A DNA stretch of 64,000 nucleotides from Polytrichum commune. Taxonomy: Eukaryota > Streptophyta > Polytrichopsida > Polytrichales > Polytrichaceae. Below the pieces are notes generated by a model. It was given only the letters and a program-made list of their open reading frames with translations. It ran no database searches and was not told where the DNA came from. The stretch spans positions 54,493,169 to 54,557,168 of the forward strand of contig OX485806.1 in NCBI GenBank assembly GCA_950295325.1, in the 5' to 3' direction. A program made the position numbers and the translations under genes. Below are positions 39,101 to 46,860 of the stretch, one piece after another. Each line of letters begins with the position of its first letter. Positions within the stretch are counted from its first letter, which is position 1.

Positions 39101-42100
39101 TTAAATGAGAATGAGATTGGCAAGGCATTGGTGGGAGTCGTCCATCCCGAAGGTCAAAGGGTTGTTATAGATTCGGGCTCGGGAAGTCTAGGTCCTAATT
39201 TTTACAATTATGGGGATAATGGGGATTATGCCCAATGGCTAAGGGAGTACCCCGAGTCCGAGGTTGATGTAATGGTTACATTTCACCAAGTAGGCTTAGG
39301 GAGTGAATTTCCTAGTATTAGTTTAGGAGAGGGCTCATTGTTGGAGCCATGTGAGGTGCTCACCGAGGAAGAGTGGATTAGCGGTGGGTTAACACCTTGG
39401 GTAGATGACGTGGAAGAGGGTGAGGTTAGTTTAATTCATGTAGATGGGACTCAAGAGGAGGATGTGATTATTGAGTCATCGAAATTGGAGGAGCCTTTAC
39501 ATTTCAAGACCACGTCTACGGGGATAGTTGTAGGTCAAGATGTGAAAGATTACCCCAATGTGCCTTCCGATTGGTATCGGAACAAAGAGGAACAAGCACA
39601 TGTGTCGGAAGCGGATTGGCGGTACGTGGATGTGAAATTAAAGGATGGAAAAACCCGACAAATGAAGATGGGCTCCAAATTGGGGGAGAAAGAGGTTAGG
39701 GAGTATAGCAATTTGGTGGATGAGTTTAGTGATACTTTTGCATGGTCCTACGATGAGCTTAAGGGAATTCCTAGGGAAATGGTAGAGCACCGGATTCCTT
39801 TAATTCCGGGGGCGAGGCCAATTAGACAAAAGGAGAGGAGGATGAATCCTCAATTGCAATTGTTGGTGAAAGCGGAATTGGAAAGGTTATTGAAGGCCGG
39901 GTTTATCAAGCCGGTGGAAATCACGGATTGGGTTTCTCCTATGGTCTTAGTAAAGAAAAAAAATGGGAAATTAAGGGTTTGTGTCGACTATAGGAAATTG
40001 AATTCGTGCACACAAAATGATCACTTCCCCTTACCTTTTATCACCTTGTTGCTTGAGGAGGTTGGAGGTCATTCGCGATATACCTTTATGGATGGGTATG
40101 CGGGTTATAATCAAATTTCCATAGCCCTCCAAGATATCCATAAAACGGCTTTTACTACACCTTGGGGTATTTTTGTGTGGGTAGTGATGCCATTTGGGTT
40201 ATGTAATGCCCCGGCTACTTTCCAACGATTAGTAATGTATATCTTCACCGACTTGTTGTTCAAATCCATGACCGTCTTTGTGGACGATTTTAGCACACAA
40301 AGTAATGTGGATGATCACCTACATTGTGTTAGGGAGGCATTGGTTAGGTGTAGGAAGATGAGGTTAGCATTGAACCCGGATAAGACATTTTTTGGAGTGA
40401 ATAAGGGAGTGTTGTTGGGTTATGTTGTTAGTGAGAAAGGTAGAGAACCCGATCCAGATAAGATTGCGGCCATAAGCGACTTGGCAACTCCAACCAATTC
40501 CAAGGGGATCTCTAAGTTGTTAGGACATGTGGGATGGTACCGGGAACTTATTCCTAATTTTTCAAAGATAGCGGTGCCCATTACCCATTTGCTCAAAAAG
40601 GATGTCAAATTCGAGTGGACGGATGCTTGTCAAAAAGCCTTTGAGGAATTGCGGGATAGGTTGAGCACCTATCCGGTGTTGATACCACCCAATTGGGGTA
40701 AAACTTTTCACGTCTATTGTGATGCTAGTAATGTGGCAATAGGGAGTGCGCTTTGTCAAGCAACGGGAGAAAAAGAGAAGGATCAACCTATAGCTTATGC
40801 GAGTAAGCAATTGACCCCCGCCGAAAGAAACTACTCTACAACGGAGAGGGAGTGCCTAGCCATGGTGTTTTCCGTTAAAAAATTTAGGCATTACCTCATG
40901 TGCAACCCGGTTGTATTTTTTGTTGACCACATGGCTATCAAGTATCTAATTAACAAGGCGGAGTTAAGTGGTAGGTTAGCTAGGTGGGTTTTGTTATTAG
41001 AAGAATTCGACTACACGGTGGAATATAAACCGGGTCGTATGCATTTACAAGCGGACCACTTGTCTAGGTTGTCGGAGGAGATAGGAAAAAATCCGGTAAA
41101 TGATATGTTAGTAGATGATAGCCTCTTTGTGGTCACTTCTACACCGGAGTGGTATGCGGGCATAGTGGAATTTCTAACAACCCACAAGTTGCCCAAAGAG
41201 TGGACAAAAGAAGAGAGAAGGAAGGTGAGGGTAAATAGTAGGCAATTTGTTGTAGTGGGCCATAGGTTGTTTAGAAGGGGGTCCGATGGTATTTTACGAC
41301 GATGCGTGTCAAAAACGGAGGTTGAAGCGATTTTAATCGCTTGCCACGATAGCGCTTGCGGCGGTCACTTCTCGGGTCAACTCACCGGTCAAAAAATACT
41401 TAGAGCGGGCTACTTTTGGCCTACACTATTTAAGGACGCCCATGACTATGTAAGGAAATGCGACGCTTGCCAACGGTATGCCCGAGACGACCTTAGAATG
41501 GAGATGCCTTTACATGTATCATTACCCTTAATTCCTTTCGAAAAATGGGGCATCGACTATGTGGGTGAGGTCCATCCCCAATCTTCAAAAGGAATGAAAT
41601 ATATTGTGGTGGCAACCGAGTACCTCACCAAGTGGGCGGAAGCCAAAGCGGTGAAGACCGACACGGCGGAACACGCGGCAACATTTATGTACGAAAACAT
41701 AATTTCGCGGTTCGGGGTGCCGAAGATCCTAGTAAGCGATAGGGGTACTCACTTTTTGAATGACTTGATTAGAGAGATGACAGAGAAATTTAAAATTGAT
41801 CACCGGAAGACTACTCCCTACCACCCACAAACCAATGGACAAACGGAAAGGGTTAACGGAATTTTGGTGAGTATACTACGCAAGACGGTTATAGACTCGA
41901 AGCGGGATTGGGATACGAAACTAACGGCGGCACTTTGGGCATACCGTACAACCTATAAGGTAACTACGCGTGCTACACCATTTTCCTTAGTCTATGGTCT
42001 TGAAGCGACACTACCAATCGAATATGAAGTCGAGTCACTTAGGGTGGCCGTGAGTACGAGACTTACCGAAAGTCAATCCTTACGAAATCGACTAACCGAT

Positions 42101-42397
42101 TTGGAAGCACTTGACGAAGGGAGGAGAATGGCGGCTCAACATATTGAGGCAATCCAAAGAAGGAGAAAGATTACTTTCAACAAACGACATAAGAGAAGGG
42201 CCCTAACACCGGGAATGATGGTCATGATTCAAGACGCACGAAAGCTTGAATTTCCGGCGAAATTCAATGCGGTATGGTTAGGACCTTACCTTGTCTATGA
42301 GGTCTTTCCTAATAATTCAATTCAATTGGAAACGTTGAATGGTGAGCTCTTTCCTACCCGTACATCGGGAAATAGATGTAAGGAGTACGGAGCTTGA
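36167..42397 (+). CDS. Ty3/gypsy Gag-Pol polyprotein, 2076 aa, uninterrupted
   Basis: One frame encodes everything. Gag has a proline-rich PPIPPIPPIPPI tract (about residues 110-125), a capsid-like region, and zinc knuckles CVQCGQPGHTRQFC (from about 432) and CSNCGGSHPSDTC. Protease shows LVDGGSSLNIL (Asp852) and ILLGRPW. RT shows VCVDYRKLNS, TFMDGYAGYNQ, MPFGLCNAPATFQR and the catalytic FVDDF (about 1372). RNase H shows FHVYCDASN, TERECLAMVF, FFVDHMAIKYL and LQADHLSRL. Integrase shows HFSGQ...CDACQR, then Asp in GIDYVG, Asp in VSDRGTHF and Glu in GQTERVNG. The C-terminus (VWLGPYLVYEVF) ends without a chromodomain or PHD finger. All catalytic residues I can check are present, so the protein could be active. 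Gag and Pol share a frame, so their ratio must be set after translation or by splicing. Confidence 0.96.
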   Translation: MQGRTRSQKPSLIVGLEKSTRKRRSSKISDRLEQDNVRIESCLNVEPRTRSILDTLELGAQLEEEITPSKLSGETSSENYTLREEFPVEVDRGLLNSSPVTMAEERGMDPPPIPPIPPIPPIPPIDPLVRPRGLPIVVPQNLAAMDMPSHLPKFYGTKDEDPSRHMERYIERLASFLITDPGYWLVWFPTTLEGEAYEWYRDHAEGHFRGWEQLQREFLNEFRPEVGQSTALRALSSLKQGREEEISAYIRRFDLVCTRFVGTMLNDDTLKQFFIQGFFKSGTIRGVLERNPLTLADAKRAARDIENLDKDHERLWRREDELIPQFIPIRPRAVAVEPAKYENQIPYAIVDTGPRPLAVREPAPLLALPAPRTDPHLEEVERRLGASQLGFQEAMIKQMQSLTDQMSLMIRSQQPGPPPPVESGRHSSGLWCVQCGQPGHTRQFCRSGQNRDQRGNGNPPQQNQRGQAPPHYGNGSNRGPQPRGQGGQNLEKKEFHPFCGRWHAQGQCWSEGQEFNCSNCGGSHPSDTCRQPDKIINVPYPVANPQQQARDNMRGARPQGVPANELRPPNLYYDHSNARQTFHPPAGLQTTTGYIPIQNRQGVPPNGSNGRQAPPTDPGPSNSQDVRFMDGVLEATCDDMLPLPTRIGEEQSQWPPHTNAITYELVKGKGVVEEAPALAVTTRARRGDAPLEVGIGEQGNYSSDEEINLSELDRVARRATKDVERENIILQDRERTNAVHDLDNSDVGEWEGPGVPVDEFDVVGNSKVERSTGYDLWADLSTLKADITFGQLLEISPTARKTLKEGMPVHKRMRKVKAKIAARIQSQGGRDVKAIEIEVVIVDKVVPNVLVDGGSSLNILPEDTMKKLGLGLTGPSPLVINMANQSSTTPLGMIKDCRMTTGGEEYFHVIKMHSNKDTFPILLGRPWLRMANAMVNWGGPKPSITYGPEGNRVIVSIGSLEGWMKKEMYLPLEKEIDDLNENEIGKALVGVVHPEGQRVVIDSGSGSLGPNFYNYGDNGDYAQWLREYPESEVDVMVTFHQVGLGSEFPSISLGEGSLLEPCEVLTEEEWISGGLTPWVDDVEEGEVSLIHVDGTQEEDVIIESSKLEEPLHFKTTSTGIVVGQDVKDYPNVPSDWYRNKEEQAHVSEADWRYVDVKLKDGKTRQMKMGSKLGEKEVREYSNLVDEFSDTFAWSYDELKGIPREMVEHRIPLIPGARPIRQKERRMNPQLQLLVKAELERLLKAGFIKPVEITDWVSPMVLVKKKNGKLRVCVDYRKLNSCTQNDHFPLPFITLLLEEVGGHSRYTFMDGYAGYNQISIALQDIHKTAFTTPWGIFVWVVMPFGLCNAPATFQRLVMYIFTDLLFKSMTVFVDDFSTQSNVDDHLHCVREALVRCRKMRLALNPDKTFFGVNKGVLLGYVVSEKGREPDPDKIAAISDLATPTNSKGISKLLGHVGWYRELIPNFSKIAVPITHLLKKDVKFEWTDACQKAFEELRDRLSTYPVLIPPNWGKTFHVYCDASNVAIGSALCQATGEKEKDQPIAYASKQLTPAERNYSTTERECLAMVFSVKKFRHYLMCNPVVFFVDHMAIKYLINKAELSGRLARWVLLLEEFDYTVEYKPGRMHLQADHLSRLSEEIGKNPVNDMLVDDSLFVVTSTPEWYAGIVEFLTTHKLPKEWTKEERRKVRVNSRQFVVVGHRLFRRGSDGILRRCVSKTEVEAILIACHDSACGGHFSGQLTGQKILRAGYFWPTLFKDAHDYVRKCDACQRYARDDLRMEMPLHVSLPLIPFEKWGIDYVGEVHPQSSKGMKYIVVATEYLTKWAEAKAVKTDTAEHAATFMYENIISRFGVPKILVSDRGTHFLNDLIREMTEKFKIDHRKTTPYHPQTNGQTERVNGILVSILRKTVIDSKRDWDTKLTAALWAYRTTYKVTTRATPFSLVYGLEATLPIEYEVESLRVAVSTRLTESQSLRNRLTDLEALDEGRRMAAQHIEAIQRRRKITFNKRHKRRALTPGMMVMIQDARKLEFPAKFNAVWLGPYLVYEVFPNNSIQLETLNGELFPTRTSGNRCKEYGA

Positions 42398-42458
42398 CTA
42401 GGCAACTTACCCTTGGAGCAAGAGATGTTTGGATTCATCCCCCGATGGTCGCCAATTA
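42398..42458 (+). other. 3' untranslated stretch lacking a canonical polypurine tract
   Basis: Between the stop codon and the 3' LTR the nearest purine-rich run is GGAGCAAGAGATG, about 30 bases away. The bases next to the LTR are pyrimidine-rich and end CGCCAATTA. Confidence 0.6.
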
Positions 42459-44207
42459 TGTGAGCCCAAAAGGGTGCCCACATTTAGTCTTAGACCCTTG
42501 AAACGTTAGTTGATGCACTTTGAAGTAGCATGTTACTTCACAAAAATATAAAAAGAGTGAAATGTTAGTCTTAGAAGTACCATGTTGTAAGAGGCTAGGA
42601 TGTGAGTTGTTATTGTGTTTTTACCTTCGGAAGGATTTGAGTGAATGAGGATAGGTAAGGAGAACTTGGATTGAGTAGTTAGTGAGTAGGCTAGTACAAA
42701 TGGATGGAGACAACCAAAGTGACTCAAGAGGCAAGTGCATTCGAATTGGGATGAATGGAGGATCACATGGAGCGCACAAGTGGACCACCTCATCATGGCC
42801 ACTTAATGGGGAAGGCCCAAGGAAGAATGCAAGGTGGAGGATAAGCAAATTCTCAAAGCACCAATCAAATCACGAGTTAAGCATCGTGGTTTGAATTAAG
42901 TGGTGAGCGACGATTTGGGAAAGTAAGGGGAGAAAGTTATGGCGGCGGAAAGCGAAGGAGGCTAAGTTTGGGTTGAAGCATCCCAAGTTTGGTAAAGTGC
43001 GGTAGGTAGAAAGCCAAGGCTAGTTAAATGTTCGAATTAGGATCCTTGTTGATCATTTGAGGGAGGAAGACTTAGAAGATAGGATTGGCGCCTACTAAGT
43101 AGGAGGAAATCTCAAGGGCTTATCGTGAGCCTTGAGGGTGCTCACCCCCTCAAGCTTACTATATAATCCTTCATTCTTCCCTCACTCATCCTCTCTTTCC
43201 TTTGTGCTCCAAGGCACCCCACGAGTTATAAGTGTGGGTGTGGGAAGCCATATTGGAGCACATGTGTGTGCTTAGTTTTTAGTTTGAGAGCCAAGGCTTG
43301 TTAGCCTTGAAGAGGGCTTGACCTCTTGGTAGAATTAGTGTTGACGTGAAGGATTTTAAAGTTAATTCATGATTCCAATTTGTGGTACTTAAAGTTCATG
43401 TTTTGAATACACGTGGTTGCAAGTTCCATGTTTAAGAGTTGAGCACTTGATGTTGTGATGAGTGCAAAAATATACTTGTGTGGGTTAGTTAGTCTTAGTG
43501 AAGTTAGGAAATTCTCTCTCCCCCTTTCCTCTCTAGGATTTTAGGATTTTAGGATTAGAGAAGAATTGTGTGATTAGAAAGGGGTTGTTAGTAGAATTAG
43601 GGAAATTAGGTAGGAAGATTAGTTAAGGGCTTGAATAATTAGTGAGGTAGTTGGGGATTACAACTACAAAGTTGTGGGTTCATGAAGGAGCTGGGTTTGT
43701 TTAGTTAGAAAATAAAGAGCTGGGTTTATGAAGGACCTGGGTTTGTTTAGTTAGAAGCTAAGGAGCTGGGTTTATGAAGGAGCTGGGTTTATGAAGGAGC
43801 TGGGTTTGTTTAGTTAGAAGCTAAGAAGCTGGGTTTATGAAGGAGCTGGGTAGATAGCCTACCTAATTAGCTCATAGACAAGTAGTTAGTTACATTATGC
43901 TAGTTAGTGTTATGTGTGGCTTTCACAAGTAAATGTATTTGAGATTGACTATAGAGAATAGTGTTTTTTTAACACTTGCATCCTCTCTTTAAAAATAAAC
44001 CACGTGCACAAATTAATGGAGAATGTGGAGCACTCTCGCGATGGCAAGACAAAGGAAGCAACGACCAAAATTAAATCCAAGACCACTTGAAGGGTGAACC
44101 TTGCACTATGGACTCATCCAAGTCCAAATCCAATACCGCGGAGGAATGTGAGCCCAAACCCACTACTCGGACTACGGACGCTTAAGGGTGGGGGGTTTGG
44201 CCTCACA
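42459..44207 (+). repeat. 3' LTR of the young gypsy element
   Basis: It has the same length as the 5' LTR and no difference was seen where lines were compared. TATA-like box at 43160-43167; it ends GGCCTCACA before TACTG. Confidence 0.96.
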
Positions 44208-44212
44208 TACTG
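44208..44212. repeat. Target-site duplication TACTG, right copy
   Basis: It matches 33504-33508. Confidence 0.93.
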
Positions 44213-44388
44213 TAATTTAATCCTAAACATAATATTTATACTTAGTGCACCTAATTATCTTTCCAATGATCTAAAAATCACTGGAATCGGATAAGAAATG
44301 CAAAAGTTATGAGGGTTGGAAGTGTGAGGTCGATTCAACCGACCCTTCCAACCCACCTATATAACTTCTAACTTCAAAAATTCATAGC

Positions 44389-45070
44389 ACATTTCTTATA
44401 ACTTGGGTCTAGGCTTTCCTCATACCATTGGAAAGCTATGAATATGTTCTAACTAGGAAAATTATGACATCAACAGGTTAAGCTAATAGAAATTCAACAG
44501 ACTCCTTGCATTCAATCAAGAAGGCTTAAACTATGTATCTCGCCTTCAACAATTCATATCTAATTCAAATCTTATTCAAATCAAACGTTCTATATGACTC
44601 TGGAGATATATTAAAAATATTTATTTGATAAAATATGTGATTAGAAAGGTAAGCCGAAATGAACCCAGCAGATCCTCTGTAATGCAGCAGTCAACCAAAA
44701 GTTCTCAAACTATGTGTCCCATCTTGCACAATTCATATCTAATTCAAATCATGCTCAAATCAAATGTTCTAAGCCATTTTGGAAAGCTTCACAAAAGTTC
44801 TACTTGGGAAAAATATAACTTCTTGGAATTAAAATTCCTATTTGGGTCGCGGGTCTGATCCAACAGCCGCTACCCACAAGACCACCCAGTTTTTCTACTC
44901 CATCTTTGAAAATTCATAACTAATTGTCACCTTAACCAAATCACAAATGGGAAACGGCTATGGATAGCTATAGGAAATATCTCTAAGAAGAAATTGATAA
45001 GTATCTTGTTCTAGCTTCTGAACTAAGCCTTCAGGGCATTGGCAGATGAGGTCTACAATGCCTCCACTCA
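44389..45070. repeat. Degenerate tandem repeat of about 180 bp inside the LTR-like insertion
   Basis: The phrase AATTCATA(T)C(T)AATTCAAATC recurs at 44389, 44551, 44730 and 44911, spaced 162, 179 and 181 bases. It is followed each time by related text such as CAAATCAAA-GTTCTA and TGGAAAGCT. Four diverged units are visible. Confidence 0.65.
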
Positions 45071-45858
45071 AAATTCTACCATCCAACCTACCTCTACAAA
45101 AGAAGGAATCATTTTGTTGGTGTGTTAATAAACACACATTCTAACTAGGAGAGAGAGTAGAGGAGGTTCTCAAGCCTTTCTTTTAGGCCATTAAGAATGC
45201 ATGCTAAAGGATTTTTTCCTAACTACATTGAAGTAGGGCTTCGCCCAAAAACTAGAAAAAGAAAAAAAGCTACAAGGTGGAAGGATGGATTTTTAAACCC
45301 TCTCACAAAAGGGTTGGACCCCTCCTCCACCGGATCCATTTTTCAAACCCTTTCCCGAAATTTTGGCCCGGGGGTTTTCCCGGTTGAGGTTGCCACCCTC
45401 TCGCCGAGGTGGCTCCGACGGGAAACCTAGAAATCTTTCTAATTTTTCGCCATCGAGTTGGCAAGGGGGCAAGTGGGCAAGTAGCCCCCTTGTTTTTTTT
45501 TTTTTTGTCTTCAAAAGTCTTCAAACTGATTTTGTCTTATTACGTAAAACACCTCTAATAATCTTGTGTGCCTCACACTAACTAATAAACTAACACTTGC
45601 TTAGCTAGCATTTACTAACATTTGCTTAATAGCTAGCATCTACTAATATTTGCTTAGCTAGTTGTTTTTACTAGCTAGCATATTTTTTCTACTTTGCTAT
45701 CTTCTAGCATTACTTAGTTTCATTTTGACCTTCCTTCTTCTAGGCTAAATGCTAAATGAACTAATTTTCCCTAAATTCCCGATCAATTCTAACTTCTAAT
45801 GCTAACATTCTAATTAAAAGTGATCCCACGGAGTGGTGGACCACTCAAAGGGTTCACA

Positions 45859-45863
45859 ACGTG
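45859..45863. repeat. Target-site duplication ACGTG, right copy
   Basis: It matches 32192-32196 and immediately follows the CA that ends the LTR-like insertion. Confidence 0.88.
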
Positions 45864-46057
45864 AAAGACACCCACGAATGGCAGTTGGGTGTAACTGCTG
45901 GGGTATAATACCATCAACTGGTGAAGATGGTGACGAGCCACATGGGTGGACACTAAAGAGTTGTCCATATAGACATATTGTTTGACCGTGAGGCCAACCT
46001 CCTATACGGCTGCTAATCCTGTGCCGATGCCCCCAAACAACTCCACCAAAGTGATCC
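45859..46057 (-). pseudogene. Retrotransposon-encoded DNA methyltransferase, motif I segment
   Basis: Fused downstream of the protease linker, the minus strand reads GITLVELFGGIGTGLAAV, the SAM-binding motif I of C5 DNA methyltransferases (FGGxGxG). A TAG follows at about 46001. The reading continues as EVGLTVKQYVYMDNSLVSTH (motif II-like) and, after a one-base shift, to the ACGTG site where the nested insertion lies. Coding resumes in a compatible way at 32196. The methyltransferase therefore lay between protease and RT of the original element. Confidence 0.86.
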
Positions 46058-46860
46058 CCGTGTTTGGAGGGCGCCACAAAATGGGGCGTGCCAATGTGGA
46101 TAGACTATCCGATATGACTGGTGTGGTAGAACTGAGAGAAAGGACAATGTCCTCACAGTGTTGGAACAAGCCGGAGGAATCACGCCACGGAGGTAGAGGG
46201 TCCTTAGGATGGTGTACCAATGTATGCCTAGGTGCCATCTCTCGTGGGTCTTCAACATCCTCCATGAATGCCAATGACTCCTCCAATAATGCGGATCCAT
46301 AAGGCAATGTATCCACAATAGCACTGCATCCAAAAACCATGGATAATGGTTCGATGGTGGCGGCCGCTGCAAAGGCCACATGAATAAGTTCCCTACGGCC
46401 GTCTCCAACTGACCAACCTGGTCGAATCCAAGCCTCCACAGTCCAGTTGTCCAAACCAAAGCCAAGAGGGTAAAGTGCTTGCTGACCAACTAAAATGTCA
46501 TAATTGGTTGCATCCGTCACCGCACACCTGAAAAGAAGAGGTGCGGGTGAATCTCCAAGCTTCACTTGGAAGCTAAGTTGTAATGGCTCCCGAGTATAAC
46601 CAGTGGCCCGCTCCACGTGGCCAATAGATGTGACGATGGTAAATGGGCATGGAGCCAAGTCGTCGGCTGTCAACCGCAATACCTGCACCAATTTTTTGCC
46701 GATCATAACAGGTTGTGCTCCTGAATCCATCATCACACACTGTAGAACAACTCAAATAGGGTTGCCACGAGCCCGACTGACCATCAAAATGCCAGAATCA
46801 TTCACCATCCGTACAACGCTAGGTCGAATGCCTCGACGCTCACGAGCAGGTCGAGCAGCG
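46058..46860 (-). pseudogene. Aspartic protease and linker of the DNMT-carrying gypsy element
   Basis: The minus frame 46736-46002 starts in a retropepsin: MMDSGAQPVMIG (catalytic DSG, about 46730) and TNYDILVGQQAL (the ILG-like flap partner, about 46500). About 110 residues of linker then lead in the same frame into methyltransferase motif I. Upstream coding (SGILMVSRARGNPI) is separated by a single TGA at about 46750, suggesting one polyprotein before decay. Confidence 0.87.

Larger units (their letters stand above)
33509..44207 (+). mobile_element. Full-length Ty3/gypsy retrotransposon, 10.7 kb, no LTR difference seen
   Basis: The two LTRs (33509-35257 and 42459-44207) have the same length of 1749 bp; I saw no difference in the lines compared, and their chance open frames are identical. 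The element is flanked by TACTG duplications and carries a primer-binding-site-like sequence, a single 2076-codon gag-pol frame and LTR promoters. LTR identity indicates recent insertion. Integrase follows RT, as in Ty3/gypsy, and no chromodomain is visible, so it belongs to a non-chromoviral lineage (Athila/Tat-like or a related early-plant group; not resolved). It is nested in the 2.96-kb LTR-like insertion. Confidence 0.96.
32197..45858. mobile_element. LTR-like insertion (solo LTR?), 2.96 kb after removing its own nested element
   Basis: It begins TGTGGTAC and ends GGGTTCACA, with TGTG/CACA inverted tips, between ACGTG duplications. Removing the inner element (33509-44207 plus one TACTG) leaves about 2958 bp. 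No coding sequence is recognised in the two remaining parts (32197-33508 and 44208-45858), and no internal direct repeat of the ends was seen. A long solo LTR fits best; a non-autonomous LTR element with degenerate ends is the alternative. Its right part contains degenerate repeats of about 180 bp. Confidence 0.75.

Noticed and set aside
45293-45581. Overlapping 70-codon frames on both strands
   Set aside because: They arise from a GC-rich patch in the LTR-like insertion. The frames contradict each other and have no recognisable motif.
32197-45858. Middle layer as a complete LTR retrotransposon
   Set aside because: No direct repeat of its two ends and no coding region of its own were found; a solo LTR explains the data more simply.
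31413-46057. Methyltransferase as a host DRM or stand-alone DNMT gene
   Set aside because: Motif order is I to X, not permuted as in DRM. It is fused in frame to a retroviral-type protease and lies before RT, with no introns.
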